This document shows, one piece after another, positions 45,882 through 54,122 of a stretch of 64,000 bases of DNA. A program made the translations under genes and the position numbers. The stretch is from Corynebacterium provencense. GTDB lineage: Bacteria > Actinomycetota > Actinomycetes > Mycobacteriales > Mycobacteriaceae. A model generated the notes under the pieces. That model was not told the origin of the DNA. It searched no databases and was given only the letters and a program-made list of their open reading frames with translations. The stretch is from contig LT160592.1 of NCBI GenBank assembly GCA_900049755.1, positions 1,136,757 to 1,200,756 of the forward strand, in the 5' to 3' direction. Numbering within the stretch: position 1 is the first letter of the stretch; each line of letters begins with the position of its first letter.

Positions 45882-47237
45882 GTGATTGTTCTCCATGCCT
45901 CGATCACCATCGCGTTGATCGTCGCCCTCATCATCTGGACCAAGGTGAATCCGATCATCGCACTGATGATCGGTTCCCTGTATCTGGGCATCGCCGCAGG
46001 ACTCGGCATGACCGGCACCGTCACGACGATCGCCGACGGATTCGGCGACCTCATGGTCAACGTCGGCCTGCTCATCGGCTTCGGAGTGCTGATCGGGGCG
46101 CTGCTCAACGCAATGGGGGCACTGCAGCGCACAGTACAGCTGCTGTTCCGGATTTTCGGCCCCCGCCGACTGCCCTACGCCATGGCCGTCTCGCTCAACC
46201 TCTTCTTCCCCTCCATCTACCCCGACGTCCAGATGGTTCTCGCGGCACCGCTGGCCAGATCCTCGGCAGAACGCCTGGGCAGGAACGGGCTCGGTCTCAT
46301 GGCCGGCGCACTTGTCGTGGGTATACCGGTGGGTGTGGTCTTTGTCGTTCCCGGGCTGGGAGCCGTGTCGATTGCGGGTCTTCTCGATATCCCGCTGAGC
46401 ACGATGCTGCTGTTCGGTGTGATCGCCGCACCGCTGATCTCGGTCCTCACGCTCACCGTCTACCAGGTGATGCTCCGGCACGGATGGTGGTCCCCGGAAC
46501 GGGACGAACACGCCAGTGACGCCCTGCTCGCCGAGGAACAGCTGGCCCGCGACGCCGTCGAGCAGTCCGCCGACGTCCTCCCCCCGCTGCGGCTCTCCAT
46601 CATCCCCGTCCTCATCCCCGTCATCCTCGTCGGCGGTGGCGCCGTGGCGCGCACGTCCGGACTCGAGAACGCCTTCATCGACTTCCTGAGCCAGCCCCTG
46701 CTGGCGATGTTCCTCGGCCTGCTCATCGCCTACCTGCTCGCACTCCGGACCGTCGGCCGCACCACCGCGGAATCGGCCATCGAGCGAGGACTCGACACGA
46801 CCGGCAACATCCTCCTCATCACCGGCCTCGGTGGCTCTCTTGCCGCGGTGATCAGGGCCACAGACCTCAGCGACGTCCTGGAGTCCCTGTTCGTCACGGA
46901 GAGCGGGATCGGTGCCATCGCGACCGTGTTCCTCGCCTGGCTCATCGCCGCCGTGCTCCACCTCGCGATCGGCTCGATCAACGTCGCGGCGATCACGGCC
47001 GCGGGAATCATCGGCCCCGTCATCGCCGACGCCGGCGTGGACCCGGTCATCGTCGCTCTGGCTATTGCGGCGGGAGCAGTCTTCGCCGTGCACTTCAACA
47101 GCAACTTCTTCTGGATGTTCCAGTCCCTGACCGGCGTCAACACCAGTGGCGCCCTCCGGTCGATGACCTTCCTCACCACGCTGGCGTCCCTGATCGGACT
47201 GGTCCTCGTCTCCGTGGTCGCACTGGTCGCCGGATGA
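45882..47237 (+). CDS. second GntP-family permease (organic or sugar acid)
   Basis: 451 aa from GTG 45882 with GGAGGA upstream. Around 11-12 membrane segments. GntP-like motifs in altered form: FPSIYPDVQMVLAAPLARSSAERLGRNG in place of IPLFFEVGIVLL..., and LAIGSINVAAITAAGIIGPVIADAG and AVHFNSNFFWMFQSLTG in place of SHVNDAGFWLVKEYFG. The substrate is therefore probably not gluconate. It heads a cluster with the lactonase, the Ldh2-type dehydrogenase and the ABM enzyme and is preceded by both a GlxR-like and a GTATAC element. Confidence 0.82.
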   Translation: MIVLHASITIALIVALIIWTKVNPIIALMIGSLYLGIAAGLGMTGTVTTIADGFGDLMVNVGLLIGFGVLIGALLNAMGALQRTVQLLFRIFGPRRLPYAMAVSLNLFFPSIYPDVQMVLAAPLARSSAERLGRNGLGLMAGALVVGIPVGVVFVVPGLGAVSIAGLLDIPLSTMLLFGVIAAPLISVLTLTVYQVMLRHGWWSPERDEHASDALLAEEQLARDAVEQSADVLPPLRLSIIPVLIPVILVGGGAVARTSGLENAFIDFLSQPLLAMFLGLLIAYLLALRTVGRTTAESAIERGLDTTGNILLITGLGGSLAAVIRATDLSDVLESLFVTESGIGAIATVFLAWLIAAVLHLAIGSINVAAITAAGIIGPVIADAGVDPVIVALAIAAGAVFAVHFNSNFFWMFQSLTGVNTSGALRSMTFLTTLASLIGLVLVSVVALVAG

Positions 47238-47285
47238 CGGCATCCCCCCCGGCCACAGCCACTGACGCACGAAAGGACACTTCTG

Positions 47286-48305
47286 ATGGCACCCCGCACC
47301 ATCCTCATCGGATCCCGCACCACCGCCGAACGCGACGGCCGCGGCTCCGGACTCACCGCCTGGCACCCCGCCGACCCCGACTGGGCGGAGTCCGACCGCC
47401 TGAAGCTCACGAACCCCTCCTGGATCACCGCACCCGGTCCCGGCCCCGTGTACGTCCTCCACGGCGACGGCGGGACCCTGTCCGTGGTGGAGGTGTCCCC
47501 GGAGGGGCACCTGACCAGGTCACAGACAGTCCCGGCGGGAGGACGCAATCCCGTGCACTGCGCCCGCATCGGCGGACACCTGCTGGTCGCGAACTACGCG
47601 ACCGGCACCGTCGCCGCCCACCCGGTCAGGGCCGACGGCCTGCTGGAGCCGGTCTCCGGCACGGTGTCGCTGGGCGACGGAGTGGGCGGGGACCGGCTAT
47701 CCCACCCGCACCAGATCATCCCCGACGGCGACACGGGACGGTTCCTCGTCCCGGACAAGGGGCTCGACGCCGTCGTCACCCTCGAGCTCACCGCCGACGG
47801 AGACCTGCGGGTCCTCGACCGGGAAGCGACCGCACCCGGCAGTGGCCCGCGGCACGGCGTCATCGTCGGTGAGCAGCTGTTCGTCGTCGGGGAACTGGAC
47901 TCGTCCCTGATCACACTGACCAGGGATGTCACCGGCATCTTCCGGGTACGGGACGCCACCGGCACCCTGCCGGAGGGCGCAGATGCCACGGAGAGCACAG
48001 CAGCCGGCATCGCCCACTTCCCGAACCGGGCGATGCTGGTGGTCTCCAACCGTGGTGCCGACAGCCTCAGCGTCTTCCATACCGGGCCAGCGGCGCCACG
48101 ACTGGTCCACACCGTGCCCTGCGCAGGGCGGTTCCCCCGGTTCATCGTCCGGTATCCGCAGGACCACCGGGACGGGCTGCTCGTCGCCCATGAGTACGGG
48201 GACACCGTCTCGTGGCACAGTGCCGGGGATCTCGCCGACGGACGTGCCGGGTACCGGACCGTGGCCCACACCGGCAGTCCGGTGTGTGTCACTCCCCTGC
48301 CCTGA
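47286..48305 (+). CDS. lactonase family protein (6-phosphogluconolactonase-like beta-propeller)
   Basis: 339 aa from ATG 47286 after GAAAGGA. Seven-bladed propeller of the Pgl/3-carboxymuconate cyclase superfamily: LTNPSWITAPGPGPVYVLHGDGGTLSVVEV, NPVHCARIGGHLLVANYATGTVAA, HPHQIIPDGDTGRFLVPDKGLDAVVTLEL, SGPRHGVIVGEQLFVVGEL, GRFPRFIVRYPQDHRDGLLVAHEYGDTVS. It is expected to open a sugar-acid lactone. It is 48 bp downstream of the permease, in the same transcription unit. The substrate is unknown. Confidence 0.85.
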   Translation: MAPRTILIGSRTTAERDGRGSGLTAWHPADPDWAESDRLKLTNPSWITAPGPGPVYVLHGDGGTLSVVEVSPEGHLTRSQTVPAGGRNPVHCARIGGHLLVANYATGTVAAHPVRADGLLEPVSGTVSLGDGVGGDRLSHPHQIIPDGDTGRFLVPDKGLDAVVTLELTADGDLRVLDREATAPGSGPRHGVIVGEQLFVVGELDSSLITLTRDVTGIFRVRDATGTLPEGADATESTAAGIAHFPNRAMLVVSNRGADSLSVFHTGPAAPRLVHTVPCAGRFPRFIVRYPQDHRDGLLVAHEYGDTVSWHSAGDLADGRAGYRTVAHTGSPVCVTPLP

Positions 48306-48410
48306 CCGTCCACCGACAGACCTTTCATCACCGACCACCACCGACCCACCGGGCACCGACGGTCCACCGGTACGCCGCCACCGTCATGTTGCACCACCGA
48401 CCTTCTCTGT

Positions 48411-48428
48411 GTATACAGAGAGGTATAC
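48411..48428. promoter_or_regulatory. GTATAC-N6-GTATAC element (regulon site 2)
   Basis: Perfect GTATAC-AGAGAG-GTATAC immediately upstream of the Ldh2-type dehydrogenase ribosome-binding site. The repeat GTATACAGAGAG occurs twice in tandem. Same spacing as the other three sites. Confidence 0.65.
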
Positions 48429-48446
48429 AGAGAGGAAATGAATCAT

Positions 48447-49538
48447 ATGGGACTCCACCACCCGTCGACTGACGACACTACCGGCGCTACCGGAACCTCC
48501 CGTGTCAATCCGGACACCCTGCGCACCGTGTGCACCGGGATCCTCACCGCGCACGGCGTCCCGGAGAAGGACGCCCACCTGGTCTCAGACAGCCTTGTCC
48601 AGGCCGATCTGTGGGGCCACTCGTCCCACGGCGTCCTGCGCCTCCCCTGGTACGTCAACCGCCTGAAGTCCGGCGCCATGACCCCGGTGGCGCAGCCGCA
48701 AGTCCTCAACGACCTGGGCGCCCTGCTCGTCCTCGACGGATGCAACGGCATGGGCCAGGTTCTCACCGAGCACGCCCGCGTCGAAGCCGTCGCCCGGGCG
48801 AAGAAGCACGGCATCGGCGCCGTCGGCGTGCGCAACTCGAACCACTTCGGCACAGCGATGTACTACACCCGCCGTGCCGCCGCCGACGGGTGCGTGAGCA
48901 TCCTCACCACCAACGCCTCACCCGCCATGGCCCCCTGGGGCGGCCGGGAGAAGAAGATCGGCACCAACCCCTGGTCCATCGCCGCACCCTACGGGGAGAC
49001 TGCCGCGGTGGTGGACATCGCCAACACCGCCGTCGCCCGCGGCAAGATCTACAACGCCCGCCAGAACGGCCGGTCCATCCCGGACACCTGGGCGCTGACC
49101 TCCGACGGCGATCCGACCACGGACCCGTCCGAGGCCATCGACGGCGTCATCCTGCCGATGGCCGGGCACAAGGGCTACGCCATCAGCTTCATGATGGACG
49201 TCCTGTCAGGCGTCCTCACCGGCTCGCAGTCCGGCACCGGCGTCCACGGTCCCTACGAGCCCAACCCGCCCGGCGGCGCCGGCCACCTCTTCATCGCCCT
49301 CGACGTGGCGGCCTTCCGGGACACCGCCGACTTCGACGACGCCCTCGGCCACCTGGTCTCCGAGGTCAAGGAGTGTCCGACGGCCACCGGCTTCGACGAG
49401 GTCTTCTACCCCGGCGAGATCGAGGACCGCAGCATGGCCTCCCTGCTCACCGAGGGCATCACCCTTCCGGAGACGACCCTCCGGGACCTCGCGGACCTCG
49501 CCGCGGCGTCCGACATCCCCACCACCGACCTGCCCTGA
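48447..49538 (+). CDS. Ldh2/malate dehydrogenase family NAD(P)-dependent 2-hydroxyacid dehydrogenase
   Basis: 363 aa from ATG 48447; ATG 48438 is in frame but sits one base from the AGAGGA site. Family signatures: ADLWGHSSHGVLRLPWYVNRLKSG, GVRNSNHFGTAMYYTRRAA with the catalytic His, NASPAMAPWGGREKKIGTNPWSIAAP, DIANTAVARGKIYNARQNG and PMAGHKGYAISFMMDVLSG. Members oxidise or reduce malate, lactate, ureidoglycolate, sulfolactate or diketogulonate; the sequence does not decide between them. Next gene 16 bp downstream. Confidence 0.9.
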   Translation: MGLHHPSTDDTTGATGTSRVNPDTLRTVCTGILTAHGVPEKDAHLVSDSLVQADLWGHSSHGVLRLPWYVNRLKSGAMTPVAQPQVLNDLGALLVLDGCNGMGQVLTEHARVEAVARAKKHGIGAVGVRNSNHFGTAMYYTRRAAADGCVSILTTNASPAMAPWGGREKKIGTNPWSIAAPYGETAAVVDIANTAVARGKIYNARQNGRSIPDTWALTSDGDPTTDPSEAIDGVILPMAGHKGYAISFMMDVLSGVLTGSQSGTGVHGPYEPNPPGGAGHLFIALDVAAFRDTADFDDALGHLVSEVKECPTATGFDEVFYPGEIEDRSMASLLTEGITLPETTLRDLADLAAASDIPTTDLP

Positions 49539-49554
49539 GGAAAGAAAGCTGACC

Positions 49555-49878
49555 ATGACTCTGTCGACCACTCCCCTGAAATCCCTCACCGTCGACCTCC
49601 GCGTCCGGGAAGGTCACCTCGAGGACTTCCTCCGCGCCATCCGCGAGAACGCCGAGCGCAGTTTCACCGATGAGCCCGGATGCGTCTACTTCGACGTCAG
49701 CCAGGATGCCGAGGACGAGCTCCACTTCACCTTCTTCGAGCTCTACACCGATCAGGACGCCGTCGCCGCGCACCGTGCGGCCCCGCACTTCGCGGAATGG
49801 CGCAAGGCCGTGGAACTGCACGTCGTGCCCGGCTCCCAGCGGAACGTCCTCGCCGACCGGCTGTTCCACCACCAGTAG
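49555..49878 (+). CDS. antibiotic biosynthesis monooxygenase (ABM) domain protein
   Basis: 107 aa from ATG 49555 with GAAAG upstream, 16 bp after the dehydrogenase. Single dimeric alpha-beta barrel ABM domain: LTVDLRVREGHLEDFLRAI, EPGCVYFDVSQDAEDELHFTFFELYTDQDAVAAHRAAPHFAEW, then the terminal beta strand. YgiN-type members act on quinols or on small acids; some are isomerases rather than oxygenases. A second ABM domain is fused to the cupin protein at 54123 in the same putative regulon. Confidence 0.85.
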   Translation: MTLSTTPLKSLTVDLRVREGHLEDFLRAIRENAERSFTDEPGCVYFDVSQDAEDELHFTFFELYTDQDAVAAHRAAPHFAEWRKAVELHVVPGSQRNVLADRLFHHQ

Positions 49879-49963
49879 GCACCGGCACTCACGGCGGCTC
49901 CGCCCCTCACAGTGCCCACTCCTCACAACAGCCGCCCCCTCTCTCCACCTCTCCTCCCGACGG

Positions 49964-50000
49964 CGAAGGCCGGGCACCCGCACAGGGTGCCCGGCCTTCG
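49964..50000 (+). terminator. strong stem-loop after the ABM gene
   Basis: Perfect 16-bp inverted repeat (starting CGAAGGCCGGG) with a 5-nt loop, 85 bp after the stop codon. The stem is very GC-rich and no U-tract follows. It marks the end of the permease-lactonase-dehydrogenase-ABM operon. Confidence 0.75.
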
Positions 50001-50086
50001 ACGTCTCCCGGGAAGACATGACACGGAGAGACGTGAACCGGGGAGGCATGACGCGGAAGACGCGACCCGGCCGCGGACGCGGAGAA

Positions 50087-50140
50087 GCCCCGTCGGTGTC
50101 CGGGAACGTCCGGGAAAAAGTCCGGGGACACCGACGGGGC
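50087..50140. terminator. second stem-loop, probably for the minus-strand transporter
   Basis: Arms GCCCCGTCGGTGTCC (50087-50101) and its complement (50126-50140) form a 15-bp stem with a 24-nt loop that can itself pair (GTCCGGG). It lies 46 bp beyond the 3' end of the transporter gene. The region 49879-50185 contains only these two hairpins. Confidence 0.65.
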
Positions 50141-50185
50141 GGAGAAGGTCGACCGCGGCGTGCTCCGTGCACCGCGGTCACCGCG

Positions 50186-51680
50186 TCACAGGAGCGGGAA
50201 GGCGGCCGTGAGTCCGCCCACCAGGAGCATGACCAGGGCGACGACGACCGCCCGCCACAACACCTTCTTGAAATGGTCCCCGATGGAGACGCCGGCGAGT
50301 CCCACGAGCAGCAGGAACGAGGGGGCCAGCGGACTGGACTGGTGCAGCGCCTGCCCGACGATGGACGCCCTGGCCATCTCCACCGGTTCAATGCCGTAGT
50401 GTCCGCCGGCATCGGAGAGGATGGGCAGAATGCCGAAGTAGAAGGCGTCATTCGTCATGAGGAACGTGAACGGGATACTGAGGACGCCACCGATCGTCGC
50501 GAGCACCGGCCCCCACGAGGTGGGGATGAGGTCAACCAGCCACGACGACATCTCCGAGATGATCCCGGTTCCTTCGAGGACGCCGGTCAGCGCCGACGCC
50601 GCCATGATCATTCCGACGACCGTGATCACGCTCGGCGCATGTTCCTGGATCTGACCGATCTGATCGCCGGTCTTGCGGAAGTTCAGCACCAGCGCGAGAG
50701 AGGCCGCGACCATGAAGATCAACGGTGCAAACAGCACGTCCGCCACCAGGAGCACCAAGATCGGAAGAGCACACGTCTGAACTCCAGTCACCAGATCATC
50801 TCGTATGCCGTCTTCTGCTTGAAAAAAAAAATACACCAATCTTCTGCTCACGCAGCTGAAATATCTACACATCCTCCCTCACTTCTAATTCCTAGTGATC
50901 GTTTGCTTTACGGGGCGGACGCGGCGGCCGAACGGGGGCTGCTCTCTCAGACCATGCCGGAGGGGACGCGTCGTCCACCTCGTCGCCGGCGCTGTCCGAT
51001 CGGTGGGAGGCGGGAGTATCCCCGCCGGCGCCCGGCTCCCCGGACGGATCATCGACCAGCTCAAGCTTCCCGATCCTGCGACGTTCGCCGAGTCCGAGGA
51101 AGTAGGCGAGAACCAGCACGGACGCCACCCCCGCGAGAATCGCGGGAATCATCGGGACGAAGATGTCCACCGGCGAAACGCCCAGGGCGGCGGACGCACG
51201 GGACGTCGACCCTCCCCAGGGGACCGTGTTGAGCACGCCGTTGGAGAGCGCGGCGATGACCGTGAGCACGACCGGCGACATCCCCAGTTTCCGGTAGATC
51301 GGAAGGAATGCCGAGGTCACGATAATGAAGGTGGTCGATCCGTCTCCGTCGAGGGAGACGATCGAGGTCAGCAGTGCCGTCCCCATCGTCACCCGCACGG
51401 GGTCGCCGTGGGCGAAACGCAGGATCCACCTGATCAGCGGGTCGAAGACGCCCACGTCGATCATCGTGCAGAAGAACAGGATCGCGAAGAACAGGAGGGC
51501 GGCGGTCGGGGCGAGCTTGAGGAGGGACTCCTCCACCATGTCCCCGATATCGGTCCGCCCTCCGGCGAAGAGTCCGAAGATCACAGGGACCAGGATGAGC
51601 ACGGCGATAGGTGTGGCTTTCCGTGCCATGACCAGGTACATGAAGCACGCGATCATGGCGAAGCCGAGGAAGACGAGCAT
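50186..51680 (-). pseudogene. citrate/organic-acid symporter (CitMHS family), broken by adapter sequence in the assembly
   Basis: ATG 51680 has an AAGGAG site. The N-terminal piece (to ~50905) contains AVLILVPVIFGLFAGG, FFAILFFCTMIDVGVFDPLIRWILRFAHGDPVRVTMGTALLTSIVSLDGDGSTTFIIV and LNTVPWGGSTSRASAALGV, all typical of CitMHS. The C-terminal piece (50757 to 50186) continues the same family: FAPLIFMVAASLALVLNF, MTNDAFYFGILPILSDAGG and LHQSSPLAPSFLLLVGLAGVSIGDH. Between them lies non-native DNA with a stop codon (50892). In the real genome this is almost certainly one intact gene of ~430-470 codons importing a tri- or dicarboxylate. It is divergent from the GntR regulator with a GTATAC element between. 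Confidence 0.85.
50758..50831 (+). other. Illumina TruSeq adapter with index and poly-A (assembly contaminant)
   Basis: From 50758 the sequence reads AGATCGGAAGAGCACACG... through CCAGTCAC. It is followed by the six-base index CAGATC, then ATCTCGTATGCCGTC...CTGCTTG and ten A residues. This is the indexed TruSeq read-through adapter, not bacterial DNA. The next ~75 bp (50832-~50905) are AT-rich and also do not fit the interrupted gene, so they are suspect too. Confidence 0.97.
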
Positions 51681-51750
51681 GACGCTCCTTGAGAGCTGGG
51701 GGACAGAACGGCGACCGCTGTGACGGCAACCACTAGATTGTGTCACTTAG

Positions 51751-51768
51751 GTATACAGACGGGTATTC
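51751..51768. promoter_or_regulatory. GTATAC-N6-GTATTC element (regulon site 3)
   Basis: GTATAC-AGACGG-GTATTC in the 125-bp divergent region between the CitMHS transporter and the GntR regulator. Its position allows control of both genes, including autoregulation. It lies ~25 bp before the TAAAGT -10 box of the regulator. Confidence 0.65.
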
Positions 51769-51805
51769 CCAAGTGCAATAGTCTTCGTGGGTTAAAGTGG
51801 TCCCC

Positions 51806-52573
51806 ATGGCCGATGACCACCAGCTCAACGATGTCGGAACTTCCCGGGAAACAACCCCGAAACTCCCCCCGGCAGGACGCAAAGCCGATCAGGTGTACCA
51901 GCTCGTCCGGCAGGAGATCGAGAACGGGACACTTGCCCCCGGGGAGCGCCTCCCGGAGAACTGGCTGGTCGAACACACCGGAACGTCCCGCACCCCGGTG
52001 CGCGACGCGCTGCGCCGTCTGGCCTCCGATGAACTCGTCGTCCTTGAGCCACGTCAGGCGCCGATGGTCTCCCCGCTCTCCCTGAGCCTGGTCCGGGATC
52101 TCTTCGCTTTCCGACGGGTGGTCGAGGTCGCCGCGCTCGAGGAGATCGCCCTGCGGTCACAGACCACGGAAGCGGTCCGGACCGCATTCACGGAGCTCGC
52201 CGACACCTTCCGCTCGCTGGGGGAGCAGAGCGACAGCACCGGTCAGGATGAATTCTCCGCTTCATTCCGCGCCGCCGCCGCCCGCTTCGACACACTCATC
52301 GTCTCGTGGTGCGGGAACAGGTTCCTCCGCAGCAGCATCGAAGGCCTGAGGCCACACACCGCGCGACTCCGGGTCATCGCCCACGCCGATACCGCGAGAC
52401 TGCGTCAGTCCGTCGAGGAGCACATCGACATGTGCACGGCCACCGCGTCCGGTGATCCCCGACCGGCCGGTGCGGCCTGCAGCCAGCACCTCATCCACGT
52501 CGAGCGCAGCATCCTCACCTCTCTGGTCACCGACAACTCCCCCTTCAGTCGGGAGATCGACATCCGGGGCTGA
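51806..52573 (+). CDS. GntR family regulator, FCD (FadR-type) subfamily
   Basis: 255 aa from ATG 51806, 7 nt after a TAAAGT -10 box (51793-51798), so probably leaderless. Winged HTH at ~25-95: DQVYQLVRQEIENGTLAPGERLPENWLVEHTGTSRTPVRDALRRLASDELVVLEP. The helical FCD effector domain follows, with LVRDLFAFRRVVEVAALEEIA and late His residues (EEHIDM, CSQHLIHVERSI) that could bind metal or a carboxylate ligand. It is surrounded by four promoters with the same GTATAC-N6-GTATAC element and is the likely repressor of this acid-catabolic regulon. Confidence 0.88.
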   Translation: MADDHQLNDVGTSRETTPKLPPAGRKADQVYQLVRQEIENGTLAPGERLPENWLVEHTGTSRTPVRDALRRLASDELVVLEPRQAPMVSPLSLSLVRDLFAFRRVVEVAALEEIALRSQTTEAVRTAFTELADTFRSLGEQSDSTGQDEFSASFRAAAARFDTLIVSWCGNRFLRSSIEGLRPHTARLRVIAHADTARLRQSVEEHIDMCTATASGDPRPAGAACSQHLIHVERSILTSLVTDNSPFSREIDIRG

Positions 52574-52654
52574 GCCGGGCGGGCACGCGTGCGAGCCCCG
52601 GACCCGCCCTCCACCCCGACACAGACCAACCGGCGGGACCGTCATTGCCAACAG

Positions 52655-52672
52655 GTATACCTGTGGGTACAC
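52655..52672. promoter_or_regulatory. GTATAC-N6-GTACAC element (regulon site 4)
   Basis: GTATAC-CTGTGG-GTACAC, 65 bp before the aldehyde dehydrogenase start, in the promoter of the dehydrogenase/cupin operon. Same half-site spacing as sites 1-3; the second half-site is the most divergent one. Confidence 0.6.
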
Positions 52673-52736
52673 TCACGAACACGGAGAGGATTCCGCCGAG
52701 GATCTTCCCGGACCCTGAACCCCGGAAGGACCTACG

Positions 52737-54113
52737 ATGCCCACCACCATAAACCCCGCCACCGGCGACGTACTCGCCCGGTACACGGACCACACCGCCG
52801 CGGAGACGGACACCCGTCTCACCGCCGCCCACGATGCCTTCCTGCAGTGGCGGACCGTCCCGGTCACCGACCGCACCGCCCTGCTCACCGCCATGGCCTC
52901 CGCCCTGCGCGCTGACGAGGAGCGCTTCGCACAGCTGATCACCGCCGAGATGGGCAAGCCGGTCACCGAGGCTCGCGCAGAGGTCGCCAAGTCCGCACTC
53001 ACGCTGGACTACTACGCGGAGAACGCCGCCGACTTCCTCGCTTTCGAGGAGATCGCCTCTGATGCCGCGGTCAGTGGCCTGCAGTACGACCCGCTCGGCG
53101 TCGTCCTGGCGATCATGCCCTGGAACTACCCGTTCTGGCAGTTCTTCCGCTTCGCCGCCCCCGCCTTCGCCGCCGGCAACGGTGCCGTCCTCAAGCACGC
53201 CTCCAATGTCACCGGATGCGCCCTGGCCATCCAGGAGATCGTGGACACCGCCCTCGCCGAGGTCTCCGCACCCGCCGGCCTGTTCCAGACCCTGGTCATC
53301 CCGTCCTCCGAGGTCCACACCGTCATCGAGGACGACCGGATCGCCGCGGTCACCCTCACCGGTTCCACCGAGGTCGGCGCCCTCGTCGCGTCCCAGGCCG
53401 GCAAGGCGCTCAAGAAGCAGGTCCTGGAACTCGGCGGCTCCGACCCCTTCGTCGTCCTGGCCGACGCCGACCTGGAGGCCGCCGCGTCCACCGCCGTCGC
53501 CTCGCGGTTCAACTCCAACGGCCAGTCCTGCGTCAACGCCAAGCGGTTCATCGTCGACGAGTCCGTGGCCGATGCCTTCACCGAGCTCGTCGTGGCGAAG
53601 GCCGGGGCACTCACCGTCGGCGACCCGACCGATGACTCCACCCAGATCGGCCCGATGGCCCGCGCCGATCTCCGGGCCGCCCTCCACGACCAGGTGGAAC
53701 GCAGCATCGCCCAGGGCTCCACCCTGCTGCTCGGCGGTGAAGTCCCCGACGGCCCCGGCGCCTACTACCCGCCGACCATCCTCGGCGACGTCCGCCCCGG
53801 ACACGCCGCATTCGACGAGGAGACCTTCGGCCCGGTGGCCACCATCACCCGTGCCGCCGGCGAGGACGAGGCCGTGGCGCTGGCCAACACCACCGAGTAC
53901 GGCCTCGGCGCCACGGTGTTCTCCGGGGACCCCGCCACCGCACGCCGCGTCGCCGGGGAGATCGAGGCCGGCGCCGTATTCATCAACGGCAAGGTCGCGT
54001 CCGACCCCCGCCTGCCGTTCGGCGGAATCAAGCGGTCCGGTTACGGCCGGGAGCTGTCCCACCTGGGCATCCGCGAGTTCACCAACACCAAGACCATCTG
54101 GATCGGAAAGTAG
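52737..54113 (+). CDS. NAD(P)-dependent aldehyde dehydrogenase (succinate-semialdehyde dehydrogenase-like)
   Basis: 458 aa. ALDH motifs: IMPWNYPFWQFFRF, AVTLTGSTEVGALVASQAGK, catalytic Glu in LELGGSDPFVVL (~232) and Cys in FNSNGQSCVNAKRF (~264), and EETFGPVATI and LPFGGIKRSGYGREL near the end. It is related to GabD but distinct from the GabD copy at 56434. It oxidises the semialdehyde formed in the pathway served by the GntR regulon; the aldehyde is not identifiable from sequence. A cupin-ABM gene follows after 9 bp. Confidence 0.9.
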   Translation: MPTTINPATGDVLARYTDHTAAETDTRLTAAHDAFLQWRTVPVTDRTALLTAMASALRADEERFAQLITAEMGKPVTEARAEVAKSALTLDYYAENAADFLAFEEIASDAAVSGLQYDPLGVVLAIMPWNYPFWQFFRFAAPAFAAGNGAVLKHASNVTGCALAIQEIVDTALAEVSAPAGLFQTLVIPSSEVHTVIEDDRIAAVTLTGSTEVGALVASQAGKALKKQVLELGGSDPFVVLADADLEAAASTAVASRFNSNGQSCVNAKRFIVDESVADAFTELVVAKAGALTVGDPTDDSTQIGPMARADLRAALHDQVERSIAQGSTLLLGGEVPDGPGAYYPPTILGDVRPGHAAFDEETFGPVATITRAAGEDEAVALANTTEYGLGATVFSGDPATARRVAGEIEAGAVFINGKVASDPRLPFGGIKRSGYGRELSHLGIREFTNTKTIWIGK

Positions 54114-54122
54114 AGCACAACC

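Noticed and set aside
50758-50905. Mobile element or insertion sequence interrupting the CitMHS gene
   Set aside because: The insert begins with a commercial sequencing adapter and poly-A; there are no terminal repeats, target duplication or transposase.
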